A DNA stretch of 64,000 nt. It comes from SSF14 sp037045585. Its GTDB lineage: Bacteria; Actinomycetota; Acidimicrobiia; Acidimicrobiales; Microtrichaceae. Position 1 is the stretch's first letter. Each line of letters begins with the position of its first letter. Below are positions 1 to 7,625 of the stretch, in pieces. A model generated the notes under the pieces. It was given only the letters and a program-made list of their open reading frames with translations, did no database searches and was not told the DNA's origin. The DNA lies in assembly GCA_037045585.1 (NCBI GenBank), contig JBAOIR010000076.1, positions 1 through 64,000 of the forward strand. The letters are read 5' to 3'. Made by a program: the position numbers and the translations under genes.

Positions 1-2
1 AA

Positions 3-1029
3 TCGGCGCGCATGGTGGACGTCGCCCCGACCGTGCTCCACCTGCTCGGTGGTGCGATCCACCCCGAGGGCGTCGGGCCGACCGGGTCGCCGAGGTCAGG
101 GGCGCTCCTCGCCCGTCAGGACGGCGATGCCCTCACGTCGATCGTCGACCCCGCCGGCGCCCAGCACGTTGTCCTCATCCTGCTCGACGGCTGCAACGCC
201 AACGTGCTGTACGAGGCCGTCGCGACGGGAGTTGCGCCGGCCATCGCCTCACTCGCAGCGGCCGGGACCACCCTCGGCAGGGGCCTGCTCGCGTCGCTCC
301 CGACCGCGACCCTCGCCAACCACACGACGGCGTCCACCGGCGTCCATCCCGGCCACAGCGGGGTGCTGCACAACATGTAGCTCGACCGCGACCGCCAAAC
401 GACCCCCGACCTGTTGGCGATGGACCAGATGTTCGACGCGATGGTCCACCTCCGGTCCGACGTCGAGACGGTCCACGAGGCGATCCACCGTGCTCGCCCG
501 GACGCGTTCACCGCCACGATCTTCGAGTTCTGCGATCGCGGTGCCGACCGCGAGTTCCTTCGCCGACTTCAGGGGTGGACGTCCTCCGGCCCTGCCCGAC
601 CCCGCGACCCTTCCGGATGTCACCGGCGACTTCGTCGCCTCGTCGGGCGCGTACTCCTTCATGAGCGGCGTCGACGAGCGGGCGACGCGTCAGGCGATCG
701 CACTGTGGGAACGGCGCGACGGCAACCCGCTGCCCGACTTCACATTCCTCTCGCTCGCGCTGACCGACGAGGCGGGCCACGAGGGTGGCCCACACTCCGA
801 GATGGCAGCGGCCGCCATCGCCGACAGCGATCGTCGCGTCGCCCGGGTGATCGACGCCGTCGACCGTTCCGGCGCCCGGGGCCGCACCGCCTTCGTCGTG
901 ATCGCCGACCACGGGATGGAGGCCAACGACCCGACCAACGACCTGCCCTGGGACCAGACGATGGCCGACCTTCCCGGACGCGGTCACGACGTGATCGACG
1001 TGGCGGCGGGGTTGATCTACCTCCGTTGA
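3..1029 (+). pseudogene. Alkaline-phosphatase-superfamily phosphodiesterase, 5' truncated, with in-frame stop and frameshift
   Basis: The gene enters from outside the window, because coding sense is already open at base 3. It belongs to the type I phosphodiesterase/nucleotide pyrophosphatase branch. Visible landmarks are LILLDGCNAN (metal-binding Asp), LPTATLANHTTASTG (nucleophile Thr region), DEAGHEGGP and IADHGM (further metal sites). The first residues (VDVAPTVLHLLG) look like the closing motif of another AP-type unit, so the full protein may carry two units. Reading needs a TAG at 378-380 to be passed (probably a Trp in relatives) and a shift of frame near 550-565, after ADREF. The metal-site motifs after the breaks are intact, so this is either a recent pseudogene or sequence error. 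The enzyme would cleave phosphodiester or pyrophosphate bonds; the substrate is unknown. Confidence 0.75.
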
Positions 1030-1075
1030 CCCCGGTCGAAGCGGTCGGCTTCGGCCGGCCAACCCCTTTTCTCCG

Positions 1076-1105
1076 TTGACGGGATGTACAAATCTGTAGT
1101 AATAT
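1076..1105 (+). promoter_or_regulatory. Sigma-70-type promoter for the PhyH-like gene
   Basis: TTGACG at 1076-1081 and TAATAT at 1100-1105 are separated by 18 bp, in an AT-rich patch that stands out from the GC-rich surroundings. The expected transcription start lies about 35 bp before the ATG at 1147. This is one of the clearest housekeeping-type promoters in the window. Confidence 0.6.
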
Positions 1106-1146
1106 GATTCCCAGGTCTGCGACCGACGCGCTGTAGTGTCGCGCGT

Positions 1147-1929
1147 ATGGAGTTCGGACCCGAATCCCGGGGCCCAGACGGGTTCGACCCGACGATCGGG
1201 TTCCCGTCGGTCGAACATCGTGGTCCCACCACGGTCGCGACCTGCCAGCAGGTCGACCAGCTCAACGCCGAGGGCTACTTCGTGATCGAACGGGCCTTCC
1301 ACCCCGACACGATGGACGACGTCACGTCGGCGCTGGCGATCGAGACCGGCGAGTTCGCCGTCCCCTTCGAGGCACGTCTCGACGACTCCCCGACGTCGGT
1401 GCTCCGCCGCTTCTGCGGCCACCCGATCCTCGCCGGGTTGGCCCACGACTTCATCGGCCCCGACGCCCGGGTGGGCGGCGACGTCGCCGTCGTGCGCAGG
1501 CCCGGGGTCCCCACCTCGCCGGCCTTCACCCAGGACATGGGGACCACCCGGCTCAACCCGAGCCAGTTCATCACGGCCTGGGTGGCGCTCACCGACGCCA
1601 CGGTCGACAACGGCTGTCTCCAGGTCGTCCGGGGTCGGCACCGGGCCGGAGTGCTGCGTCGCGACCTTGCCCCCTGGACCGACCCGTCCGGCCTTGCCGA
1701 CATCGATCCCCGCGATGTCATCGACGTCGAGGTTCCAGCTGGCAGTGTGGTGGTCATGTCATCCCTCACCCCGCGCCGAGTCCGCCCCAACGTGACCAGG
1801 TCCACCGGCGTGGCCTACGCCATCCAGTACCTCCGCGACCTGATCGATGCCAGCGACCACACCACTGTCGCCGACACCCACCGGCAGTTCCCCGTCGTGC
1901 GCGGCGGACAGCTCGTCGGCCCCTCCTGA
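1147..1929 (+). CDS. Phytanoyl-CoA dioxygenase (PhyH)-like protein lacking usual iron ligands
   Basis: The 260-residue protein has the PhyH-type double-stranded beta-helix layout. The core strand ITAWVALTDATVDNGCLQVV and the following G-R-H-R are typical of the family. Family members use an HxD...H triad to bind Fe(II). Here the first His is replaced (FTQDMG, about residue 130). The distal His before the PN motif is also replaced (RRVRPNVT, about residue 217), leaving only the Asp. The fold call is good, but classical 2-oxoglutarate dioxygenase activity is doubtful. It may be a divergent or non-catalytic member. It has its own promoter just upstream, and the acyl-CoA ligase gene starts 9 bp after its stop, so the two are probably co-transcribed and linked to acyl-chain metabolism. 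Confidence 0.7.
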   Translation: MEFGPESRGPDGFDPTIGFPSVEHRGPTTVATCQQVDQLNAEGYFVIERAFHPDTMDDVTSALAIETGEFAVPFEARLDDSPTSVLRRFCGHPILAGLAHDFIGPDARVGGDVAVVRRPGVPTSPAFTQDMGTTRLNPSQFITAWVALTDATVDNGCLQVVRGRHRAGVLRRDLAPWTDPSGLADIDPRDVIDVEVPAGSVVVMSSLTPRRVRPNVTRSTGVAYAIQYLRDLIDASDHTTVADTHRQFPVVRGGQLVGPS

Positions 1930-1938
1930 CGCCGCCCG

Positions 1939-3402
1939 GTGCTCCCCCACATCGTTGCCGAGGCCGCTGACCGCTTCGGCGAACGCGCCGTCCTCGTCGA
2001 CCACCGCGGCCTCGAACTGACCTATGCCGAGCTGCACCGGCGATCCGATCGCGCCGCTGCCGCCTTCGCCGACGCCGGTCTCGGGATCGGTTCGGTCGTC
2101 GCGCTCGCGATCGGGTCCACCTTCGACTACCTCGTCGCCTACGTGGCGGCGGCCAAGATCGGTGCGATCACCGCCGGCATCAATCCCTCGCTGGCCGCGG
2201 CCGAGCAGTCCGCACTGATCGAGCGTCTCGGCCCGGATCTCGTGATCGACGGACCGGTCCCCGAACGCCCGGGCTCCGTCGCGGTCCTGCCCGACGATCC
2301 CGAGCGCATCGTCGCAGTCGTCTTCACCTCCGGCACGACCGGCCCGCCGAAGGGGGCCGTGTTCCGCAACCGCCAGCTGGCCGCGATCTGCGAGGCCGAC
2401 CTGGGCCCGGGATGGCGGGAACGGTGGGGCGGAGGCGGTCCGATGCTGGCGTCCACCCAGTTCGCGCACGTCGGGTTCATGACGAAACTGCCGTGGTACC
2501 TCCGCGTCGGTACCACGATGCACGTGCTCGACCGGTGGCGGGCAGCAGACGTCCTCACCGCGATCGCAACGCACCGGATCGACACCGTCGGGGTCGTCGC
2601 CCCACAACTCGCGCTGATGCTCCGGAGCCCGCTGATGGACGAGCTCGACCTCACCTGCGTCGAGCGGATCATCGCCGGCGGCGCCGCCTCGCCGCCCGGT
2701 CTCGTCCGCGCCGCCCGAGAGCGCTTCGGCGCCGCATACTCGATCCGCTACTCCTCGACCGAGTCCGGGGGTGTCGGCCTGGGCACCGACTTCGACGCAC
2801 CCGACGACGAGGCCCTCCACACCGTGGGCCGGCCCCGACCCGGCGTCGAGGTGCGGATCGTCGACGATGGCGCCGACGTGCCCGACGGTGACACCGGCGA
2901 ACTGTGGCTCCGGACGCCCGCCATGTTCGACGGGTACTGGCACGACCCCGAGGCCACGGCGGCGACGATCGTCGACGGATGGATCCGAACCGGCGACCTC
3001 GCCAGCCGGACGCCCGATGGCCTCGTCACCCTCAAGGGACGGTCCAAGGAGATGTACATCCGCGGCGGATACAACGTCGCGCCCGCCGAGGTCGAAGCGG
3101 TGCTGTCGGACCACCCGTCGGTCGCAGCGGTCGCCGTCGCCCCCCGCCCCGACGACGTCATGGGCGAGATCGGCGTCGCGATCGTGGTCGTCAGGGACGA
3201 AGCGCCGACGCCGACGCTCGAGGAACTCCGCGCCCACGGCGCCGGACGGCTCGCCCGGTGGAAGTTGCCGGAGGCCCTCGTGGTGGTGGACACCCTGCCC
3301 CTCACCCCGATGCAGAAACTCGACCGGGCCGCCCTCGCATCTGCGGCCCGGGCAGGCACACCCGTCAGTAGTGTCGCGGACACCGCCGACGAGAGGCAGT
3401 GA
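1939..3402 (+). CDS. AMP-dependent acyl-CoA synthetase/ligase (ANL superfamily)
   Basis: The 487-residue enzyme would activate a carboxylic acid to acyl-AMP and then acyl-CoA. The P-loop-like motif FTSGTTGPPKG sits at about residues 129-139. The hinge region with GYWHDPEAT, RTGDL and the GGYNVAPAEVE segment follows at about 332-375. The C-terminal catalytic Lys lies in MQKLDRA, near residue 457. It starts with GTG at 1939, just after the PhyH-like gene. The DUF4262 gene starts 3 bp after its stop, so the three form an operon. The acyl substrate cannot be read from the sequence. It is somewhat short for a long-chain ligase and fits a medium-chain or specialised acid. Confidence 0.88.
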   Translation: MLPHIVAEAADRFGERAVLVDHRGLELTYAELHRRSDRAAAAFADAGLGIGSVVALAIGSTFDYLVAYVAAAKIGAITAGINPSLAAAEQSALIERLGPDLVIDGPVPERPGSVAVLPDDPERIVAVVFTSGTTGPPKGAVFRNRQLAAICEADLGPGWRERWGGGGPMLASTQFAHVGFMTKLPWYLRVGTTMHVLDRWRAADVLTAIATHRIDTVGVVAPQLALMLRSPLMDELDLTCVERIIAGGAASPPGLVRAARERFGAAYSIRYSSTESGGVGLGTDFDAPDDEALHTVGRPRPGVEVRIVDDGADVPDGDTGELWLRTPAMFDGYWHDPEATAATIVDGWIRTGDLASRTPDGLVTLKGRSKEMYIRGGYNVAPAEVEAVLSDHPSVAAVAVAPRPDDVMGEIGVAIVVVRDEAPTPTLEELRAHGAGRLARWKLPEALVVVDTLPLTPMQKLDRAALASAARAGTPVSSVADTADERQ

Positions 3403-3405
3403 GCG

Positions 3406-3879
3406 ATGAGCGACGTCTTCCCCGACCGGGACATGGACCACGACGACAAGATCGCCTGGGTCGTCGAGACCAACGGCTGGTGCGCCGAGCCGGTCGCTGC
3501 GATGGAGGACCCTCCCACGCCGGGGTACACCTACACGATCGGATTCGAGACGTCCTATGACCACCCCGAGGTCGTGATCTTCGGTCTCCAGCCGGTCATG
3601 GCACGAGGCCTCATCGAGATGCTGGCGGTGCACATCGATGCCGGTGGCGTGATCCCCGACGGCATGTTCGTCGGGCTCCTCGACAACGACCTCCCCGCGG
3701 CGATGCTGCCGGTCGACATGGAGGAGCACGCCGCGTTGTTCGCCGGAGCGACCCGCTTCCACGGCCGCGACGACTACCGGGTCTGCCAGTTCGTGTGGCC
3801 CGACCGCAACGGCAAGATGCCATGGGACGAGGGGTACGACAACCGGTTGCGCCTCGCCCAGCCGGTCATCGGCCAGTGA
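3406..3879 (+). CDS. DUF4262 family protein
   Basis: A 157-residue soluble protein. The N-terminal half contains the family pattern: a tryptophan-rich acidic start, then YTYTIGFETSYDHPEVVIFG, then a segment describing a small alpha/beta domain. DUF4262 proteins are widespread in actinobacteria and have no assigned function. The protein has no signal peptide or membrane segment. It is the third gene of the PhyH-like/acyl-CoA ligase operon, with a 3-bp gap. That context does not define its job. The family call rests on memory of the conserved IGF...HPE pattern. Confidence 0.7.
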   Translation: MSDVFPDRDMDHDDKIAWVVETNGWCAEPVAAMEDPPTPGYTYTIGFETSYDHPEVVIFGLQPVMARGLIEMLAVHIDAGGVIPDGMFVGLLDNDLPAAMLPVDMEEHAALFAGATRFHGRDDYRVCQFVWPDRNGKMPWDEGYDNRLRLAQPVIGQ

Positions 3880-3900
3880 CCTGACCGGCGCTCCCGTCGA

Positions 3901-4788
3901 TCACACCCCGGTCCGCCCATAGGCGACGAGGCCGACGGCGCCGGCAGCGAGAACGAGCCCGATCATCTGGGCACGTGAGACCCGTTCACGGAGCACGATG
4001 CTGGCCAACGCCACCGTCGCGGCCGGGTACATGGCCGAGACGACCGAGATCTCCGACAGCAAGCCGAGCCGGCTCGCTGCGAGGTAGATGCCGTTGGCGG
4101 CAACGTCGAACACGCCGGCACCGATGACCAACGGCACCGACGCCATGTACACCGTCATCTGCCGGCGGAAGACCCGCCGCGACGTCGGGTCGCTCGCCCT
4201 CGAGCGGAGGACCACCACCACGATGCCGAGCGCCACCACCGAGGCGACCTTGGCCCCGACCGTCGGCCACATCCCGGCGTCCTCGCCCGCACTGGCGAAG
4301 AACACGAAGAACATGCCGAACCCGAGGCCGGCGACCACCGACTCGATCAGCACCCGCACGCCCACACCCTCGCGGGACACCCCTCCGGCACTGGCAACCA
4401 GCACGATCGCCGGGAACCCCAGGGTCACGCCCACGATCGCCCATCCGCCGGGACGGTCGCCCTCGATGAATCCGGCGACCACCGGGACGATGGCCGACAT
4501 GAGGGCGGTGATCGGTGCGACGACCGCCATCGGGCCACGCGCCAACGCTCCGTAGAGCAGCACCAGGCCCAACGCTCCGGCGAGGCCACCAGCAGCCCCC
4601 CACCCCCAGTCGGCGGCGGTCACCGCCTCGGCCGGGACGAACAGGGCGACGCCCGTGATGACCACGAGGCCGACCATCTGGGAGTACCACGTCATCGCGA
4701 GGGGGAGCTCACGCTTCGACGCGAGCCCACCGAAGAAATCGGCCGAGCCGTAGAGGACTGCGGAGACGGCCGCCAGGAGCACTCCCAA
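3901..4788 (-). CDS. EamA/DMT-superfamily membrane transporter
   Basis: About 295 residues with ten hydrophobic segments, in the two-fold EamA repeat typical of drug/metabolite transporters. The first helix begins LGVLLAAVSAVLYGSADFF. The open frame runs up to base 5100, but its upstream part lies antisense to the RraB-like gene and lacks protein character. I therefore place the start at the TTG ending at 4788 (GTG at 4782 is the alternative). Neither has a strong ribosome-binding site. The substrate is unknown. The gene converges with the DUF4262 gene and diverges from the RraB-like gene. Confidence 0.8.
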   Translation of the reverse strand: MGVLLAAVSAVLYGSADFFGGLASKRELPLAMTWYSQMVGLVVITGVALFVPAEAVTAADWGWGAAGGLAGALGLVLLYGALARGPMAVVAPITALMSAIVPVVAGFIEGDRPGGWAIVGVTLGFPAIVLVASAGGVSREGVGVRVLIESVVAGLGFGMFFVFFASAGEDAGMWPTVGAKVASVVALGIVVVVLRSRASDPTSRRVFRRQMTVYMASVPLVIGAGVFDVAANGIYLAASRLGLLSEISVVSAMYPAATVALASIVLRERVSRAQMIGLVLAAGAVGLVAYGRTGV

Positions 4789-4827
4789 GGGCGCAAGCGT
4801 AGGGGAACGTCGACGGTCCCGATACCG

Positions 4828-5208
4828 TTGGTGGTCGTGAGCCGGTCGCGACGAGCAGATCCGGTTGCCCCCAGGCTGGGCGGCCGCGCCGACGAGGCCG
4901 AGCTGCGCGCCCTCGTCGACTCCGGCGCCGTACTCGGACGGGACCGTCCGGTGCACCACTACGTCATCTGCCCCACTCGACGCAGGGCGCGAACCGTCAT
5001 CCTGCAGCTCCGGGAGGCCGGGTTCGACGCGTCGATGTTCGAGAACCCGACAGCCCAGGGTTGGATCGTGGTCGCCGAACGCCGCGAGCTGCTCGACCAC
5101 GAGACGCTGCAGCTCTCGCGATCGCTCCTCGAGCTCATCGCGGACCGCAACGGAGCGGACTACGACGGCTGGCGGACCGACCTGCTGGCCTCCGAGGAGC
5201 TGCCCTGA
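4828..5208 (+). CDS. RraB-like (regulator of ribonuclease E activity B) domain protein
   Basis: A 126-residue soluble protein. After a basic, probably disordered N-terminus, residues about 40-120 show the RraB-type pattern: HHYVICPTRRRARTVILQLR, a beta strand WIVVAERR, a helix rich in Leu, and the closing signature GADYDGWR. In proteobacteria RraB binds RNase E and dampens its activity. In actinobacteria the role of such proteins is not established. The gene diverges from the EamA transporter and is followed by a prepilin peptidase gene 37 bp downstream. Confidence 0.65.
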   Translation: MVVVSRSRRADPVAPRLGGRADEAELRALVDSGAVLGRDRPVHHYVICPTRRRARTVILQLREAGFDASMFENPTAQGWIVVAERRELLDHETLQLSRSLLELIADRNGADYDGWRTDLLASEELP

Positions 5209-5245
5209 TCACTGGATTCCGGTGACCTCGGGCCGATAGGCAAGC

Positions 5246-6073
5246 GTGTTCCTCGCCATCGTCGCCGCCACCTCCCGTACGTCGCGCCACGTCACCCCGA
5301 CCGGTCTCGCTGCGTTGTCGACGTTCGCGATCGTCCCGACGGTCGTCTGGGGACTCGTCGCCGGCACCGTCGCGGCGTGGTTCGGTCATCGCTACGCGTC
5401 GGGGAACGACGCCGACGGCTACGAGGTCGCCGTGCTGTCCGACGCCACGTGTCCACGGTGCGACCACGTGATCACGCTCGCCGAGGCAGCCCCGGTCCGC
5501 AGCAGCGCCTGCCGCTCCTGTTCGCGCCGGCTCCCCATCACGTGGATCGGAACCCAGCTCGCGGTCCTGTTGTCGTCGATCGCCATGCTCGCCACCTGGG
5601 GGCCCCGCGCCGTGCTCCTCCCGTTCCTGTGGCTGGTGCCGGTCGTCATCACGGCGGCCGTCACCGACCTGCGGACCATGCTCATCCCGAAACGGGTCGT
5701 GTGGGTCGGCCTCGCCATCGGGTTCGCCAGCATCGCGGGGGTGTCGCTCTGGCTGGACGAACCCGGCCTCGTGACCAACGCGGTGATCGGCTCGGCGATC
5801 TACTTCGGTCTGCTCTTCGTCATGCACGTGATCAGCCCCGGCGGCATGGGCTTCGGGGACGTCCGGCTCGCCCTGGTCCTCGGCCTCTACCTGGGGTGGA
5901 TCGACTGGCGCCTCCCGCTCTTCGGGCTGTTGCTCGGCAACCTCGCGTACCTCGTGTACGCGGTGCCCCAACGCATCGCCCGCGGCCGGGATGGCGCCAA
6001 GTTCTCGGCGTTCGGTCCGGGGCTGGCGATGGGCACGTTGCTCGCCGTGTTCTTCTACTCGAACCTCATCTGA
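5246..6073 (+). CDS. Prepilin peptidase (A24 family aspartic protease)
   Basis: The 275-residue integral membrane protein should cleave type IV/Tad prepilin leaders at the cytoplasmic membrane. The two catalytic aspartates are visible in TDLRTMLIPKR (about residue 147) and GGMGFGDVRLA (about residue 208). Two CxxC pairs (CPRC and CRSC, about residues 70-92) match the cytoplasmic zinc-binding domain of bifunctional PilD-type enzymes, which also N-methylate. About seven to eight membrane segments are evident. No pilin genes are nearby, although a SAF/CpaB-like gene sits 10 kb away. The start codon at 5246 is GTG and may be slightly too far upstream. Confidence 0.88.
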   Translation: MFLAIVAATSRTSRHVTPTGLAALSTFAIVPTVVWGLVAGTVAAWFGHRYASGNDADGYEVAVLSDATCPRCDHVITLAEAAPVRSSACRSCSRRLPITWIGTQLAVLLSSIAMLATWGPRAVLLPFLWLVPVVITAAVTDLRTMLIPKRVVWVGLAIGFASIAGVSLWLDEPGLVTNAVIGSAIYFGLLFVMHVISPGGMGFGDVRLALVLGLYLGWIDWRLPLFGLLLGNLAYLVYAVPQRIARGRDGAKFSAFGPGLAMGTLLAVFFYSNLI

Positions 6074-6107
6074 CGTCGACGCACACCACGACCCCGGACG
6101 CGACGAA

Positions 6108-6132
6108 CCCCGGCACGCTGACGCGGCCGGGG
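6108..6132. terminator. Hairpin between the convergent prepilin peptidase and tRNA genes
   Basis: CCCCGGC at 6108-6114 pairs perfectly with GCCGGGG at 6126-6132 across an 11-nt loop. It lies between two convergent transcription units, so it could stop transcription from both sides. There is no U tract, which weakens the call. Confidence 0.4.
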
Positions 6133-6145
6133 CTCGATGAGTTCC

Positions 6146-6222
6146 TGGTGGAGGTGATGGGAGTCGAACCCACGACCTCCTCGATGCGACCGAGGCGCTC
6201 TAGCCAGCTGAGCTACACCCCC
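6146..6222 (-). tRNA. tRNA-Ala (anticodon CGC)
   Basis: Read on the minus strand it folds into a full cloverleaf: acceptor stem GGGGGTG/CACCTCC, D arm GCTC...GAGC, anticodon stem CCTCG/CGAGG with loop GTCGCAT, and T arm GTGGG-TTCGACT-CCCAT. The CCA end is encoded at 6146-6148. The anticodon CGC reads GCG. The acceptor stem carries the G3:U70 wobble pair that identifies alanine tRNAs, which independently confirms the assignment. Confidence 0.97.
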
Positions 6223-6290
6223 AGGGGGAACCGACAGTAACCGCTGTCGAACCGGCAATGCGACTCGGCAACGGAGCGCCGAGATCGGTA

Positions 6291-6863
6291 CTACCGACCG
6301 CCGTACTGGCGGGCGATCTGCTGACGCTCGACCATCGCTGGCATCACGCCGTTGAACTGGTGGGGTGCCTGGTAGAGCACGCCGACCTGGGCCCGCATCT
6401 GCTCACGACGCTTGATCGTGAGCAGGGCGCCGAGGTAGAGGACCAGGGCGATGTCGATGACCGCATGCACGACCATGAGGATCCCGCCGACACTGACGCT
6501 GCCGAGGAAGCTCAACAGCGCCGCGGCGATGAGTGCCGAGAGGATGTCCTGGCGACGCTGCTGCACGGCGCTCCGGCGGGGACGCTGCGTCGACCCGGCC
6601 CGCTGGGCGGCCTGACGGGGCGCTGCAGCCTGCTGGGCCGGGCGGCCGAGGTCGGCCATCGGGTCGTCGAAGCGAGTCGGGAACTGCACGAGGTTCGACC
6701 TCGATCCGCCGACGGGGGCGGAGCGCTCGAGCGAGGAGAGGTTGCGGGCGAACTGGCCGATGGTGTCGCTCCTGCGGCTGGCAGCGTTGCGGCGAAGCAG
6801 GTCTGGGACCAGCACCACCGCCCACGCAACTCCGAGCCCGAACAGCAACAACCATGACGACAC
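6291..6863 (-). CDS. glpR: SepX/GlpR-type divisome membrane protein
   Basis: A 190-residue protein with an N-terminal membrane helix running straight into the motif LVPDLLRR. A basic linker with the short segment SDTIGQFARNLSSL follows, then a long disordered Gln/Ala/Arg stretch. Two C-terminal membrane helices (about residues 108-150, including VHAVIDIALVLYLGAL) come next, with a short cytoplasmic tail. This architecture and the N-terminal motif match the actinobacterial SepX/GlpR family. In Corynebacterium GlpR is the membrane receptor for the gephyrin-like protein Glp (MoeA family); in Streptomyces SepX acts at the divisome. The moeA and galU genes stand on the same strand 6-8 kb upstream, as in the mycobacterial galU-moeA1-glpR neighbourhood. 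The family call is from memory of the pattern. Confidence 0.7.
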   Translation of the reverse strand: MSSWLLLFGLGVAWAVVLVPDLLRRNAASRRSDTIGQFARNLSSLERSAPVGGSRSNLVQFPTRFDDPMADLGRPAQQAAAPRQAAQRAGSTQRPRRSAVQQRRQDILSALIAAALLSFLGSVSVGGILMVVHAVIDIALVLYLGALLTIKRREQMRAQVGVLYQAPHQFNGVMPAMVERQQIARQYGGR

Positions 6864-6993
6864 GATTCGCTCACTCTTCCTTTCCGGCCGGTGTCCGTGA
6901 TCCTTCTCGTGGGACTTTCACCCACCCCGTATGAAGGATTCGTGACGACTCGACGTCCATCGATGAAGATCGAATGGGTGCTCCTGCAAGCAA

Positions 6994-7110
6994 GTGACAC
7001 CCGTGTAACGGCCCTCAACCTAGTGAATCGGCCATCTGCCGTCCACCCGTACGGCCCCGATGTGACAGAAAATGTTACAGACCAGTTACGGCGTGACGTG
7101 ACTTGTCACG
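6994..7110 (-). promoter_or_regulatory. Cluster of GTGAC/GTTAC inverted repeats upstream of glpR
   Basis: The 242 bp between moaC and glpR hold three short dyads: GTGACAC-CC-GTGTAAC (6994-7009, one mismatch), TGTGACA-n6-TGTTACA (7061-7079) and the perfect CGTGAC-TT-GTCACG (7097-7110, overlapping the moaC stop). The shared half-site suggests binding by one dimeric regulator. The nearer spacing resembles GlnR boxes or CRP-like half-sites, but I cannot decide between them. No confident -35/-10 pair was found for glpR. Confidence 0.35.
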
Positions 7111-7615
7111 AACTGAACGAAGAGTCATCGAAGGGATCGCCGGTGCGGCGATACGACCCCGAGCGGCCCCCGGTCTTCTCCCACAGGGCCACCTCGCCGA
7201 TGACCATCGAACGGTCGACGGCCTTGCACATGTCGTAGATGGTGAGGCAGGCCACGGTGCAGGCCGTGAGCGCCTCCATCTCGACGCCGGTGCGGTCGAC
7301 CGTCTCGACGGACACCTCGACCTCGATGAACGTGTCCTCGATGCGGAAGTTGACCAGCACCGCCCCCACCAACAGGGGATGGCACAGGGGGATCAGGTCG
7401 GACGCACGCTTGGCGGCCTGGATGCCGGCGACGCGGGCCACGGCCAGCACATCTCCCTTGTTGATGGCACCCCTCGCCACGAGGGAGGTGGTCTCGGTCG
7501 TCATGGTGACTCGACCGTGGGCGATCGCCCGGCGATGGGTCGCTTCCTTCGGCGTCACGTCGACCATGCGTGCCCGGCCGAGGGGATCGAGATGCGTCAG
7601 CGCCCGTTCAGACAT
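7106..7615 (-). CDS. moaC: Cyclic pyranopterin monophosphate synthase MoaC
   Basis: 169 residues, the usual length. MoaC converts the 3',8-cH2GTP made by MoaA into cyclic pyranopterin monophosphate in molybdenum-cofactor synthesis. Diagnostic segments are MVDVTPKEATHRRAIAHG near the N-terminus, the substrate-site DLIPLCHPLL (about residues 70-79), and LTIYDMCKAVD (about 122-132), which holds the catalytic Asp and Lys. The ATG at 7615 was chosen because upstream residues in the open frame are antisense to the polymerase-like gene. It follows that gene by 10 bp on the same strand. Confidence 0.95.
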   Translation of the reverse strand: MSERALTHLDPLGRARMVDVTPKEATHRRAIAHGRVTMTTETTSLVARGAINKGDVLAVARVAGIQAAKRASDLIPLCHPLLVGAVLVNFRIEDTFIEVEVSVETVDRTGVEMEALTACTVACLTIYDMCKAVDRSMVIGEVALWEKTGGRSGSYRRTGDPFDDSSFSS

Positions 7616-7625
7616 GGCGGGAACA

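Noticed and set aside
378..380. TAG read as a non-standard amino acid
   Set aside because: No pyrrolysine system is known in this group, a further frame slip is close by, and other genes in the window use TAG as a stop.
1759..3762. 667-codon open frame on the minus strand
   Set aside because: It is antisense to the acyl-CoA ligase and neighbours. No protein motifs are present.
3901..5100. EamA transporter extended to 5100
   Set aside because: The extra 104 residues are antisense to the RraB-like gene and are not hydrophobic.
6864..7105. Molybdenum-cofactor riboswitch near moaC
   Set aside because: The gap lies downstream of moaC and upstream of glpR. I could not find the conserved multi-stem core of that riboswitch.
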